Of a DNA stretch of 64,000 nt, positions 42,746 through 53,784 are shown one piece after another. The DNA is from Petaurus breviceps papuanus (lineage: Eukaryota; Chordata; Mammalia; Diprotodontia; Petauridae): NCBI GenBank assembly GCA_028583685.1, contig JAMXIF010000065.1:32784763-32848762 (forward strand), given 5' to 3'. A program made the translations under genes and the position numbers. How positions within the stretch are numbered: the first letter of the stretch is position 1; the number at the start of each line of letters is the position of its first letter. The notes beneath the pieces are model-generated. The model did no database searches. It was not told where the DNA came from and saw only the letters and a program-made list of their open reading frames with translations.

Positions 42746-43085
42746 TCTTTATGTTTGTGGAGGAAAAGTACAGGAAGGCATAGGATGCATCCATTGATGT
42801 GGATTAGGGTAGGACCTGAGTGTCTTACCTGAAGGGGGCTATGTCACATGTCAAGTGAAGGTTAAGTTGGCACATCTACAATGGTTACATGTTAAGTTGC
42901 CACACTTTGTTGCATATTGAGCTAATGTTTAGGCTGCATTATGTTATATCAGTATCTAATAGTGCATCACACTTGTGATGATAAAACTGTGTGAGCATTT
43001 TGGTCAATAGAATACACTTTTTCTTTGGAAAAAGCAGTATTTATCAAAAGGCTAGAAAGTGAACCATCCCAATTAAATTGTGGTA
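42746..43085. other. Unassigned
   Basis: Contains a loosely repeated phrase (AGTTGGCACATCTAC and AGTTGCCACACTTTG near 42864 and 42894). No family or gene recognised. Confidence 0.3.
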
Positions 43086-43089
43086 ACAA

Positions 43090-43230
43090 GGATGTTCATG
43101 TTGGATTTAGACTCAGTTCAAATCTTTTCTCCACAGCTTAAAACTCATAGGACCTTGGGCAGGCAACAGTCTCTCTGAGTCTCAGTTTACTTATCTGCAA
43201 AAATGAGGAGCTAAACTAGATATTATTAAG
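43090..43230 (+). mobile_element. MIR-type SINE
   Basis: GACTCAGTTCAAATCTTTTC, GACCTTGGGCAGGCAACAGT, TCTCAGTTTACTTATCTGC. Confidence 0.68.
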
Positions 43231-43329
43231 GCAAGTATTTCATTCTCCACTTTACACCTGCAGCTCTGGTTGGTTTGAAGTCCATGGAACAAGATGCCCC
43301 TCTCAGGATAAGCTGATTACCTGAACTCT

Positions 43330-43735
43330 CATCATCATGCTATTTAACTCAGCCTTGGATACTCAGCACCTTCCCAACATTCTCAGTCTCTTCTCCCCTC
43401 TGACTGGAGGGCTAGAATGTAAGGCTCTCCATTCCTCCCAAAGCGTTCCTTGATGGAGGACAGGATTCTGACTTTTCTACTCACTCTCCACTTTCCATCT
43501 GTAGCTCTGCTTGGTTTAAACCCCCCATAACAAGATGTCCCCATGACCAGGGTACCCCTTGTTGTCCCCACTCATTTTCCAGCTTCCTTTTATGTGTTGT
43601 CTTCCCCCACTAGATAATAAGCTCCTTGAAAGTTGGAACTGTCTTTCTTTTTCTTATCTGCATCTCCAACACTTAGCATAGTGCTTGGCAAATAGTAGGT
43701 ACTTAATTAATGCTTATTAGATTGGATTGGATTGG
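43330..43735 (+). mobile_element. Two overlapping L2-type 3' ends
   Basis: The phrase CTCCACTTTCCATCTGTAGC (43486) resembles CTCCACTTTACACCTGCAGC at 43246, so part of the 3' region is present twice. The final end has ATAATAAGCTCCTTGAAAGT, CATAGTGCTTGGCAAATAGT and a GGATT array at 43722-43738. Confidence 0.7.
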
Positions 43736-43925
43736 ATTTCTTAACCTTTTTATGTTATTGGACTCTCTTGGCAATATTTTTAATACATAAATGAGAATGT
43801 TTTTAAATGCATAAAATCAAGTACATAACATTGCAAAGGAAACTAAATACATTGAAATACAGTTTTCAAAATATTTTTAAAATAAATTTAGGGGATCCAC
43901 ATTAAGAATCCCTCCTCTAAAGTAT
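43731..43925. mobile_element. Short element with terminal inverted repeats (MITE-like)
   Basis: TTTCTTAACCTTTTTATG at one end and CATTAAGAATCCCTCC at the other. Inside, GCATAAAATCAAGTACATAA and TTGAAATACAGTTTTCAAAA. Likely the same family as 25995-26225. Confidence 0.52.
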
Positions 43926-43929
43926 CTTC

Positions 43930-44340
43930 TAGCTTTAAATCTCTGATCCTACAATCCTCTGCGTAGTATTAGGAATTTATCCCTAGTAAATTTCATCTCA
44001 TTAGATTTAGCTAATCTTTCTAGTCTCAAAATCTTTTAGGATCCTAATTCTTTTATCTAATGTGTTGGTTCTAATTCTCAACTTTGTATTATCCACAAAC
44101 TTAATAATTCTTGTTATTCCTTTATACAAACCATTGTTGAAAACATCAAATAGAACAAAGCCAAAGACCTATCCCTGGAGGCATTTTGCTCACAACTCCA
44201 GTGATGTTAGCAGGAAAAAAATAAATCAACAGGTTCACTTACAGAAACCTCAATATAACTTTCACTTACTCTAGGTAGTTAATTTCTTCCACCGACAGAA
44301 CATCAGTCAATGGGCCAACCTAAATGTGGTCCTCTCACCC
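43930..44340 (-). mobile_element. CR1/L3-type LINE reverse-transcriptase relic, minus
   Basis: The minus strand at about 44060-44146 reads FDVFNNGLYKGITRIIKF followed by VDNTKL. This lines up with the F-NIF-NDL...KFADDTKL block that holds the catalytic Asp pair of CR1 reverse transcriptase, here FVDN instead of FADD. Stops nearby show it is dead. Confidence 0.68.
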
Positions 44341-44639
44341 AAATAATTGCTATTAGCAATAGGTGGTACCAAGAAGAGGCAGGGGCTTAACCAATGTAAA
44401 TGTATGAGCCACACTTACTGGGAATTGCTTATGCATATAGAATCTTTGCTATCATTATTCACATCGTGAATGAGTTTCAACAGACTATCCAATAAGTATA
44501 AGGCTGATGCTTTCTCAAACGATACATGTACAGTCCCAGACATCAATGGACATTATAGACTTTTTGTTGTTTGAAACTCAACATGAGTCTACAGTAGGAT
44601 ATGAATTCCCAGAAAGCTAGTGCAATCTTTAATCATATC

Positions 44640-44890
44640 TGGAGAGGAATGGTGTCCAGGATTTGGGAAGTGATAGAATTGTACTCTGCTCAGCTTGGAC
44701 ACCATATGAAATATTAGAACTATCCAAAATTGGAATGGGCTATTGGGAGATGAGTCCCCCTGTCTGAAGACCTTCGAGCAAAGCCTAGAAGAGAACCTAT
44801 TAGATATGGCAGAGCTAGGATTCTTGCTCTTTTTTGGGCAAAATGGATGGCCTCTGTAATTCCTCTCAAATCTGAGATTCTGTCATTTGC
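44640..44890 (+). mobile_element. CR1/L3-type LINE 3' end
   Basis: AAAATTGGAATGGGCTATTG, GTCTGAAGACCTTCGAGCAA, GGATGGCCTCTGTAATTCCT. 44341-44639 and 44891-45159 are unassigned. Confidence 0.68.
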
Positions 44891-45159
44891 TAATCCTTGG
44901 GTGTCCATTCTTCCACTTACATACCATCGAACAAGCTAGGTTACCAACCACTAGGGAAGGGTCTATAATTAGTTTGCATGCCAGTCTTGTCCATTATCAA
45001 AATTAATCCTACAAATCATGCAATCAAGAAAAGCCATATACCATTATCTACTACATAAAGAAAATGCTTTCCATCAATATTTCCTTGTGTTGAGACACAA
45101 TGATGTTTCCCATATTTCCTGGGTAAGGTTCATTTCTAGAGTAGGGAAAACATGCCATG

Positions 45160-45335
45160 AAGACAGTACTGAAGCTGGAATCAGGGGACTTTAGATAAAA
45201 TCCCAGTTCTCATGCTTACTAGCTACATGAACGTAAGAAAAGTTATTGATAATTCTTAGTGTGTTTACTCATCTATGTAACATGGGTCACATCTGTAACA
45301 TCTGCCTCACAGGCGACACCTTCCTGGATACATAA
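45160..45335 (+). mobile_element. MIR-type SINE
   Basis: AGACAGTACTGAAGCTGGAA, TGCTTACTAGCTACATGAAC, ATCTGTAACATCTGCCTCAC. Confidence 0.68.
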
Positions 45336-45439
45336 AGGAGATTTTGGTTTAAGTAAGGGTTTGAATAGACAGCATATGAGGTTGCTTCCCAGTGATAGAT
45401 TCAGTGATTGTGTGACTCTATGAACAAAAACTCCATCTC

Positions 45440-45690
45440 ATACCAATAATAGCTCCTTAAAAGCTAGCTTTAAGGTTTACAAAACACTTTACCAATATGA
45501 TCACATTTGGTCCCCACAAGCCTGGCAGGGAGACGCTAGGTGCTAGTAGTGTTCTCATTTCACAGATAAGGAAGCTGAAGGGGGCAAAGACTGAGTGGCT
45601 TGCTCAGGGTCACATAACTAAAAAATGCCTAAAGCAAGTCGTCCAACTGCAAGTCCAGTGCTCTGACCACTGCACACATGAAAAGGAGTG
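45440..45690 (-). mobile_element. MIR-type SINE, minus
   Basis: ACAAAACACTTTACCAATAT, TCATTTCACAGATAAGGAAG, CTTGCTCAGGGTCACATAAC, GTGCTCTGACCACTGCAC. Confidence 0.78.
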
Positions 45691-45734
45691 AACAGAACTC
45701 ACCATCAATATTAGTCTCATTTTAAACAAGAGTA

Positions 45735-45900
45735 GATGGAGCTTTTTAATGAATGAATTAATGAATGAAGCATTTATTATATCCTTACTATGTGCCAAGC
45801 ACTGTGTTCAGTATTGCAAATACAAAGAGAAAAGTGAGACCGTCCCTGGTCTCCAGAAGTTCATATTCTAACGGAGGAGACAATCTATTTAGAAGGTCCT
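45735..45900 (+). mobile_element. E repeat, 5' fragment
   Basis: AATGAATGAAGCATTTATTA, ACTATGTGCCAAGCACTGTG, TTCATATTCTAACGGAGGAG. Confidence 0.7.
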
Positions 45901-46345
45901 GTGGTCCCTGGGCTGTAGTGGCAAAACAGATGGTAATGCTTCTTCTTTACCATCATTCTCATTGATAAAATCAGAGTTTCTGATGATGACCCATTTGACA
46001 ATGCCAAAAACGTTTGGCTGCAAAAAATAAAAGGCACAAGAAGATTTGGCAGTGCCTCTACATCCAGCTAACACGCACCATCTACTCTGCAGATATTCTC
46101 TTGTACACAGTAGTTACTAAAGGTCTATATTAAGTCTCTGAAAAGCAGTATCAAAAACCAAAAGGAATGCTGAAAGTTGCCCAAATTGAAAGGGAAGTCA
46201 GAAAGCAGAACACATATGCCTGGAGCCAAAATTCTTGGTTCTCTTCATCATTTCTGAAAACCGTTCAGATCATGTGTTGTTTAAAGACTACCGAAAGGTA
46301 TGAGGGATGTGGCAGACAAAGGCTAAGGTAGAAATACAGCACAGT
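45901..46345. other. Unassigned
   Basis: No family or coding signal. May be single-copy. Confidence 0.3.
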
Positions 46346-46349
46346 TCAT

Positions 46350-46510
46350 TTGAATGGCATTGCCTAATTTCCAAGGCTGCATGGCATAGTGGGAAAAGAA
46401 CCAGATTTGGAATCAGAAAAATTATGTTGGAGATAACTTGGACAGTTACAAGCTGTGTGACCTTGGGTAAGTCTTTTAACATCTCTAACCCTTAGAACCA
46501 TCTCTTCAGA
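46350..46510 (+). mobile_element. MIR-type SINE
   Basis: GGCATAGTGGGAAAAGAACC, ACAAGCTGTGTGACCTTGGG, AACCATCTCTTCAGATGAGG. It runs into a purine tract. Confidence 0.75.
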
Positions 46511-46740
46511 TGAGGAAGCAGAGAGGGGAGAGGGGAGAGAGACAGGCAGAGAAGGGGGAGAATGAAGGAAGGGAAGGAAGAAAAGTGAGGGAAGAAAGGA
46601 AGAAGGGAAAGAAGAAAAGAAAAGAAAGGAGAGAAGGAAGGGAGGAAGGGAAAGAAGAAGGCAAGGAGAAAAAGAAAGGGGGAGAGGGAGAGGGAATGGG
46701 AAAGAAAGAGGGAAGGAGACAGAGGGAGAGAATGAGAATT
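46511..46740. repeat. GA-rich polypurine tract
   Basis: About 230 bp of AGGGA, GAAAG and GGAAG units on the plus strand with almost no pyrimidines. The long Pro/Ser/Phe/Leu minus frames here (up to 139 codons) are artefacts of it. Confidence 0.95.
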
Positions 46741-47065
46741 TTGGCACAATCACTGTCCCAAAGTTTAAGCACAGGAGACCCAATTATAACATGAGCCTTC
46801 TGACTCTTATAAAAGGGATTTTTTTTATTGCTATCTTTCCACATAGGGAAAATCCTAAATCATTATCACTGATCTTTGGAATACTTAACTTTGGGGAGAA
46901 AAAATTAAGTCCCTGTGCTAGGTCTTATCTGGGTCATAAATAAAATGAGTTTGTGTGAGCTACGTATGAAGGAGTTGGGAATAAGGAATAGTGGTATACT
47001 AGTGCAAGGGGTTGAAGTCCATCCTAGAATAAAAGATCATTTTTGGAAGTCTGCAAAGCAAATCC
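46741..47065. other. Unassigned
   Basis: No family or coding signal recognised. Confidence 0.3.
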
Positions 47066-47311
47066 ATTGTTGTTTAATCATTTTAGTCATTTCTGACTCT
47101 CCATGACCCCATCTCAGATTTTCTTGGCAGAGATACTGGAGTGGTTCACCATTTCCTTTTCCAGTTCATTTTACAGATGAGGAACTAAGGTAAACAGGTG
47201 CAATGACTTGCCCAGAGTCACACAGCTAGTAAGTGTTTGAGGTCACATTTGAACTCAGGTCTTCCTGACTCCAGTCCTAGGGAATCTATCCAATGTGGCA
47301 CCTAGCTACCC
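47066..47311 (-). mobile_element. SINE C, full length, minus
   Basis: TTGTTTAATCATTTTAGTCA, TCTTGGCAGAGATACTGGAG, CACACAGCTAGTAAGTGTTT, GGCACCTAGCTACC. AAAGCAAATCCA and AAAGCAAATTCA flank the copy, one mismatch apart. Confidence 0.88.
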
Positions 47312-47444
47312 AAAAGCAAATTCACATTAGACTGAAAGAACTCATTCCTATCTAATCATGAGAAATGCCCACCGGTGTCAGTGTCAGGACATCAGTGGGT
47401 AGTTAGTGCAAGGCAATTGAGGTGAGCACCAAGGCAAGGCTCAG

Positions 47445-47645
47445 TGTATGGAATTTAATATGCATTTATTAAGCACCTACTATATGCTAGGCAGTGTGCT
47501 AAGTGCTTTATAATTGTTATCTCATCTGATCCTCACAGAAACCCATCATTGAGGAAACTGAGGCAGAGGTTAAGTGACATGCCCACTCAAATCATCCTGA
47601 CCCCAGGTCCTGTGCACTATCTACTACACATTTAGCTACCTCTAT
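47445..47645 (-). mobile_element. MIR-type SINE, minus, with E-like 3' part
   Basis: TTATTAAGCACCTACTATAT, GCTAAGTGCTTTATAATTGT, GAGGAAACTGAGGCAGAGGT, CTACTACACATTTAGCTACC. Confidence 0.75.
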
Positions 47646-48469
47646 TTAAAAACAAAAAAAAGAAGCCTGAGTTAGAGCAAATGAGACCTTGGCAAGCATG
47701 CAGAGAAACCTAATTCAGACAGAAGAGTGATCTGAAACCAATAATGAAATCCAAAGTTGGGACATCATTCATTAGAACAAGGTGATGAGTCCAAACCTAG
47801 AAATCAGGTGGAAACCCAGGAGTGTCCAAAAGCCAAAGAAAGGGTTTGGACTAAACTGTCATGGGAAGAATTTGAGGCAACAATATTTCCTTGATAATGA
47901 GGCAAACTTTCACACTTCCAAAGATCTTGTCAAGAGATTGGGATGGGCCGAGACAGAGAGAGGCAGGCAGAGGCTGCTGTGCACAGCACAAAAAGCTTTC
48001 TCCAAAGCTTTCCTGACCACAGATGTTACCAAGCAAGAAGTGGTGGGTTATGATTCTTCGGGCAGTATTTTAAATATCCTAGAAAACGGGACACATGTTC
48101 GGGGATGAAAGAGATCTTAGTAACACCAGGAAATAAGCAGGTTGTTGGGTGATGGGTAAATGATGGAGATCAGCCTTGGGCCAAAGAGAGTGAGACATTA
48201 ATGTTGGTGGGGAGAGAACAGAGGGTTGATATCATTACGGGAAGAATGATGTCATGGAGTTGGTGCCAAGGGAAAAGTGTTGATAAAGAAGTTGGTGTGA
48301 GTCAAGGAGTACATGGTAGAAGAGGTGGGGTAATATTCATTTTGAACATTATTCTGCTCCAATGTCACTGAAAACTAAAGTTGCACTTTTTTGACTGTCA
48401 TGTTTCCCATTGATCCTACAGTCTGATAAAGGGTCCAGAACTTTTTCACATGACCTGCTGTTTCTCTGG
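47646..48469. other. Unassigned; 108-codon plus open frame of unknown status
   Basis: 47782-48108 is open on the plus strand. The translation is rather basic with no domain I recognise. A 61-codon minus frame lies opposite. The surrounding sequence has no repeat signature, no start context and no clear splice pattern, so chance is the simplest reading. Confidence 0.25.
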
Positions 48470-48660
48470 GAATCACAGGATCATAGGAACATGGTTTGAG
48501 AGATAGAAGGGATCTTGAAGCCCATCCAGTCCAACTCTTCATTTTACAGATGAGAAAACTGGGACTCAGAGATGAAGAGATTTGCTAGTAATTATCAGAA
48601 GGAAAAAAGATTTTTTCCTGATTGAGAGTCCAGCATTCTGTCCACTATCCACCTATAGTG
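48470..48660 (-). mobile_element. MIR-type SINE, minus
   Basis: GAGAGATAGAAGGGATCTTG, CCAGTCCAACTCTTCATTTT, ACAGATGAGAAAACTGGGAC, GCATTCTGTCCACTATCCAC. Confidence 0.75.
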
Positions 48661-48783
48661 GAAAACTGAGTAAAAACAAGAAGCCAGAGAGTCTAAGACT
48701 AGTAACACCAGGACCTTGACCTTGTATTCTCCTCCTTGTCATTGAGGTGTGTAGGGAATATACACAGGTATTTATCTGAATTT

Positions 48784-49013
48784 GGGCAGCTAGATGGTGC
48801 AGTGGATAGAGCATCAGGTCTGGAGTCAGAAAGACTTGAGTTCAAATCCCACCGCAGACACTGTGTGACGTTAGGCAAGTAACTTAACCCTGTTTGCCTC
48901 AGTTTCCTCATCTGTAAAATGAATTGGAGAAGGAAATAGCAAACCACTCAGTTATCTTTGACAAGAAATCTCAAATGTGGTCACAAAGACATGACTGAAA
49001 AAGATGAATAAAC
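48784..49013 (+). mobile_element. SINE C, full length, plus
   Basis: Head GGGCAGCTAGATGGTGCAGT, GACTTGAGTTCAAATCCCAC, CTCATCTGTAAAATGAATTG, then the RTE/BovB-like tail TGGTCACAAAGACATGACTG. The reference copy for the plus orientation of this family. Confidence 0.9.
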
Positions 49014-49409
49014 AAATTTGTCTTGATCATAGTTTGTAAATTGGCTGCTAGAATTCAGTGTCAACCAAAATAGAAGCAGGTGACGATAACTGTGGGAACA
49101 GATAAATTTGTCCTATCTGATTTTGCCAGTTGGGTTTATTTCCAGCTCCTTTCCTGAAGAAGGCTGCCTTACAAAGTGAAGTCATCAAGCAATGCCACTC
49201 CTTCTTATATCCTTCCTGCTAGGGCAGAAATTAATTCTGAAGTATGGTCAACTGAAGATCTACAGCTAGAATTATTTGAGTAGCTGCGCCTAGCAGAAAT
49301 AGGGAGCTCCTAGGAGCAACTCAAGACAGATCCTGACAATAAATATTGTCCTCTATAAGCCTTAACTTCTCTGTCAAAATGGCCAGCAAGATACCTTACA
49401 TTTTGATGA
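49014..49409. other. Unassigned
   Basis: No family or coding signal recognised. Confidence 0.3.
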
Positions 49410-49745
49410 TCAGCGACACTGTGGTATAATGGAAAAAGAACTGGAAAGCAAGAGACCTAGCCTCTTGTTCTTCCTCTGCAACAACTCCCTCTTTTAGGAG
49501 ACTATCTGACTGACCCCTGGGGGCATCACTTAACCACTGTTTGCCTCGGTTTCCTCATCTGTAAAATGGGGGTAATAAGAGCACCTACCTCCCAGGGTTA
49601 TTGGGAAGATAAAATGAGATGATATTTGTAAAGCATTTTGCATTTGTGAAAATTCTGTTATTATCATTATTATTCAATTTTCCTAAAATAAGGAGGTTGG
49701 ACCAGACACTCTCCAAGGTCACTTTACAATTCTAGGTTTCTCAGT
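49410..49745 (+). mobile_element. MIR-type SINE, near full length
   Basis: CACTGTGGTATAATGGAAAA, CACTGTTTGCCTCGGTTTCC, CATCTGTAAAATGGGGGTAA, ATATTTGTAAAGCATTTTGC, then a tail with CTCCAAGGTCACTTTACAA. A short insertion splits its CORE near 49490. Confidence 0.78.
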
Positions 49746-50544
49746 CTATTTAAGACTGACACGGAAAATCCAATCATTTTATCAACACTATGCAAATGGG
49801 CCTAAGAAACAATGGGAAGATGGAAGAAAAAGGGCATGCATCAGACCAGTGATCTCTAAGGAAACTGTATTCTCAATGAGGCAGTGGTAATGGGTTGCAT
49901 GATATCAACAACTCACTTAACTATAGGGTTCTAATTGGACTGAATTTCTGCCAGTCAGGTAACAATAGATTCTGTTGTGTTCCTTTAATAGAAAATGTAT
50001 TTAATTGTATTAGATACAATTATACTGTAGTTCTGCCTGAGTGATGCAGACAATGGAATTCATTATTACGTTTAACAGGAAATGTATTTAATTTTCTACT
50101 GAAGTGATCTCATTCAAATTGAAATGAACAATGTAAAATATTTTGCAAAAAAAAATTATCTGGAGCATTTACTTTTTAAAAATGAAGTAGCATGGTCTAC
50201 ATTCAATTCAATTCATTTGTTTCTGAGTCAAATTAATTTGTGCTGGAGCAGTGGTCAGGAATCCCCCTCCCAAACTGGTTGTGAGGGTGGGCTTGGCGGG
50301 GGAGGTTATAATCTAGAATTTAAATAGTATTGTGAATAATTTGGTTTCTGGTCTCAAGATGCCACTGGAGAAGGAGAAAATAATATTTCTGATGGAATAT
50401 TTACATATGACTTTATAGTTATAAAAAAAGAGCATTCCTTAAATGGTAATGGGCTCTTTCTCACTCTCTGGAAACTACTAAAACATTTGCTGGGATCATT
50501 TTAGAAGAGAATTCTTTTACTGGAAGGAAGATTAGGCTAAATCA
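49746..50544. other. Low-repeat AT-rich block
   Basis: GAAAATGTATTTAATTGTAT (49990) and GGAAATGTATTTAATTTTCT (50080) are related phrases about 90 bp apart. No repeat family is recognised to 50544. A weak candidate for conserved noncoding sequence. Confidence 0.3.
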
Positions 50545-50735
50545 TTAAATGCAGGACTGAAAGGAACCTTGGAGATCAGCTAATCCAACCTCTTAATTTT
50601 ACAGAAGAGGAAACTGAAGTTTGTGAAAGTAGCCTGACTTGCCCAAGGTTAGCATCAGAGTCAGACTGAGACTCGGATCATCTGACTCCAAATCCAATAC
50701 TGTTTCCATTATGCCTTCTTTTTAATATGACATTA
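50545..50735 (-). mobile_element. MIR-type SINE, minus
   Basis: GGACTGAAAGGAACCTTGGA, TTACAGAAGAGGAAACTGAA, CTTGCCCAAGGTTAGCATC, ACTGTTTCCATTATGCC. Confidence 0.75.
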
Positions 50736-50892
50736 CCCTTCTTTTTTTTTCTTTTTGGAGGGCAATTAGGGTTAAGTGACTTGCCCAAGGTCACACAGCT
50801 AGTAAATGTGTCACATGTCTGAGGCCTGATTTGAACTCAGGTCCTCCTGACTCCAGGGCTGGTGCTCTATTCACTGCACCACCTAGCCGCCC
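50736..50892 (-). mobile_element. SINE B, minus
   Basis: A tail first (T run), GGCAATTAGGGTTAAGTGAC, TTTGAACTCAGGTCCTCCTG, CACTGCACCACCTAGCCGCC. TGACATT repeats at 50729-50735 and 50893-50899. Confidence 0.87.
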
Positions 50893-50924
50893 TGACATTG
50901 TCCATCCCAACTCTGATTTTATTG

Positions 50925-51485
50925 CTTCAGTCAATCAGTCAAAAATTATTTGTTACTATGTGAGTTAAGTGCTGAAAATACAGAGAAAATTATAAATGAT
51001 CCCTGACCTCAAAGAGCTTACAATCTAATGGGGGGGGGGGGGAAACTTACAAAAAAGTATGCAGAAAATATCTTCAAAATAGATAGAAGGTAAGCTTTAA
51101 TTGCCAAATAGAAGACTTTATACTTGATTCTGGAAGTAAAAGGAAGCCACCAGACTTTGTTGAAGAGGAAATAACTTTGGTAACCAAGAGAACAATGGAT
51201 TAGAGTTGGGGCAGGGACCAACTGAAAGGCAATTGCATTAGTCTAGAAGAGAGATTATGAAGGCCAGAACTAGAGAGGCAGCTTTTCGAGCAGTGATGAA
51301 GGGACTTAAACAAGACATATTCTATACATAGAAATGGCAAGATTTAGCAATGGACTGGATATGTGGGAAGAGGAAGAGGAAGAAGCCCAAGATGAAACTG
51401 AGATCTTAATTTCATGTGACTAAGAAGATGGGGGCACCCTTGACAGTAATAAAGAAGTTTGGAAGAGATACTTTGAGCCAGAACT
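50925..51485 (+). mobile_element. E repeat, 560-bp copy
   Basis: TCAATCAGTCAAAAATTATT, CCCTGACCTCAAAGAGCTTA, CTTTATACTTGATTCTGGAA, GCAATTGCATTAGTCTAGAA, GGATATGTGGGAAGAGGAAG in the same order as 22890-25160. A 12-G run lies at 51031-51042. Confidence 0.68.
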
Positions 51486-51589
51486 CACAAGCAAATCTAC
51501 CAAAAGAGAAGTGAAATTATTGGGAAAAGACATTTAATCATTATCCCAACATCATCCATGGAAGGATGAGGGTCAACGTCATTGGAGGG

Positions 51590-51865
51590 AACTCATGAAT
51601 CTTCGATCACAATATTGAGTATTTGAGCCTATTTTCTGGACTATACTCATGATTTCATTGAAAGGGAATTCCCAGTGTGGAAACTCCCTTTACAAATGAA
51701 GATCCCCTGCTTTGCAAAAGATAGCATTAAAAAATTACCTGGGGTACTGAGACATTAAGTAACCTGCCAAGGGTCACACAGCAAGTACACAGGTTAGAGG
51801 CAGGATTGGAACCTAGATCTTCCTGACTCTGAGGATGGCACTCACTACCCTGAACTATATGTGCT
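51590..51865 (-). mobile_element. Old SINE (MIR/Ther type), minus
   Basis: GAATTCCCAGTGTGGAAACT, CCCTTTACAAATGAAGATC, then GGGTCACACAGCAAGTACAC and ATTGGAACCTAGATCTTCC. The 3' part differs from MIR and recurs in 62570-62865. Confidence 0.62.
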
Positions 51866-52309
51866 ATAAATATGTGGCCTATGTTATGACCACAACTTCT
51901 CACATTTCTACAAATATGATAAGTTGCAGCCAATTAAATCTAATATATCTCTCACAGTGATGGGGTGACAGTTACTGCCAGGCTATGATTGTCAAATAAC
52001 ACTGATTGAGAACTTTTGGCTCTATGCCTCTCCTAAACCATTTGTTCTTCTTAAATTGGTCATTCTTAGCATGTTCACAGTCTTCTTACTGCAGTTGAGT
52101 TAATGGTAGAGAGATGGGGAAGACAGGAGGAATCCTCCTTTGATTAGTCAATCACTTTAAATCAATATGTATTCATCATAGTGCAGAAAGCAACTCCACC
52201 TTTCAAAAGGTATGACAAACCCTGCTAAGGTTGGACTTTTATTATAATTGCTATTAGCATCCATTCTCCCCCACCTCCATCAAGACATGGTCTGATAAAT
52301 TCTTCTTCA
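51866..52309. other. Unassigned
   Basis: No family or coding signal recognised. Confidence 0.3.
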
Positions 52310-52495
52310 TAAACTGGATCTAAAGCAGGAAGAAACCTTGAGACCATTTAGTTCAATGCCCTCATTAGACAGATGAGGAAACTGAGGCCCAAAGAAGTTG
52401 CCACTTACCCAAGGTCACATAGGTCACATAAGCATAAGAGATAGTATTGAATTCATGCCCTCTGACTTCAGCGTTCTGTCCATTGTACCAACATG
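52310..52495 (-). mobile_element. MIR-type SINE, minus
   Basis: GACAGATGAGGAAACTGAGG, CCACTTACCCAAGGTCACAT with a short internal doubling of AGGTCACATA, and CTGTCCATTGTACCA. Confidence 0.75.
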
Positions 52496-53294
52496 CTTGT
52501 TTGTAATTGTAACATAATCACAAGTGTTTCAGGAAGGTATAAAAGTGCCATTTGATAGGAGGGGGGAGGAGGGCACCTCAGTCCTATGATTCTATTTAGA
52601 CTCATAGAATTTCAGAAAATGGCAGCCAGTTCTTTTGCAATGGTAACAAACTCACCAGTCTCTTGAGCAAAAATAATCAGCTGATGAATCAAATAAACCT
52701 GTGCTCAAGGTCTACAGGTATCTTTCAGTTACAAAATATCTGCACGTCATTTTTGGCCACGGCCAAGATCAGAATAGAATTTGCTTGACTATGTTCATTG
52801 TTGCAAGGCTTGTGCTGTCCGTTATATGGAAAGGGGAATGAGGAAGGGAGAACATCAAGTTCTGATCATAAAAAAAAAAAAATTAAATTTAAAAAAATGA
52901 AACAACTGTGTATAACTCAGGGTTTTAGCAAATAAATCTTATGTTGCTATTGGCTTACATTGTAATAATTGATATGTTTCATCTCCAATTCATGTTAAGC
53001 TTTAGCTGGTAACCCCTTGATGTCAAATTTCTTCTCCTATAATCTTTACCTTGTTTTTAAATCAACACTTTGGCTACGGTGGTTCAAAGTTAAAGGCAGT
53101 GGCCCAAGCACTGATTTAATTTTACATGGATCTCTGTTGGACAGCCTATAACTTCTAAAAACCTCTGATTTCAATGTGATTTCAATTTCAATTTCACGGT
53201 CATGGGTGGATTCAAGTCCAACTAAGGTTGGTTGTCAAAAGTTCAATTAGCATTATATCCCTTATACTCATCAATATATAGACTAAGAAGTTTC
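52496..53294. other. Unassigned, low repeat content
   Basis: No named family. ATTTCAAT-type short repeats lie at 53165-53195 (TGATTTCAATTTCAATTTCA). Confidence 0.3.
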
Positions 53295-53485
53295 CCCAAG
53301 TAAACTAGACTTAGAACAGGAAAATGACCTTAGAAATCATTTATTCTAACATCTTCAATTTACAGATGAAGAAGCTGAGTCCCGGGAAGGTTCTAGCTCT
53401 TGCCCAAGGTCACACAGTCTCAAAAGCAACATTTGCATCAGGTCCTCCGACTTGAGGACGAGTCTGCTTTCCACTGTAGCACATT
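53295..53485 (-). mobile_element. MIR-type SINE, minus
   Basis: CTTAGAACAGGAAAATGACC, TTACAGATGAAGAAGCTGAG, CTTGCCCAAGGTCACACAGT. Confidence 0.75.
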
Positions 53486-53784
53486 TCTAATTCTATTATA
53501 CCAGGCCCCACAGAAGGCATACCTTGGTCATGAAGCTCTTTTCATTAGTGACACCAATTTTGCAGAATCATGAGGATCACTGAGCTACAGAAGACTGAGT
53601 AAAACAAATCCTTTGATAACAATAATTACTACTCTAACTTAAATTTGGTCAGGCACAGCCACTTTGGTGGGGAAGTGAGCGGGGAAGATTTTGATATCTT
53701 ATTCTCTTAAGGAATTGCCATGTTCATCTGAATATGGATGTGACTTTTCAAAAGGAAAAAATTTGTCTGGAGTGCAGCTTCAAA

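Noticed and set aside
46364-46844. Long minus open frames (up to 139 codons)
   Set aside because: They are translations of a GA-rich polypurine tract and an adjoining MIR, with low-complexity Pro/Ser/Phe/Leu composition.
47782-48108. 108-codon plus frame as a possible gene
   Set aside because: No recognisable domain, no promoter or splice context, and an opposing frame in the same place. Kept only as a note.
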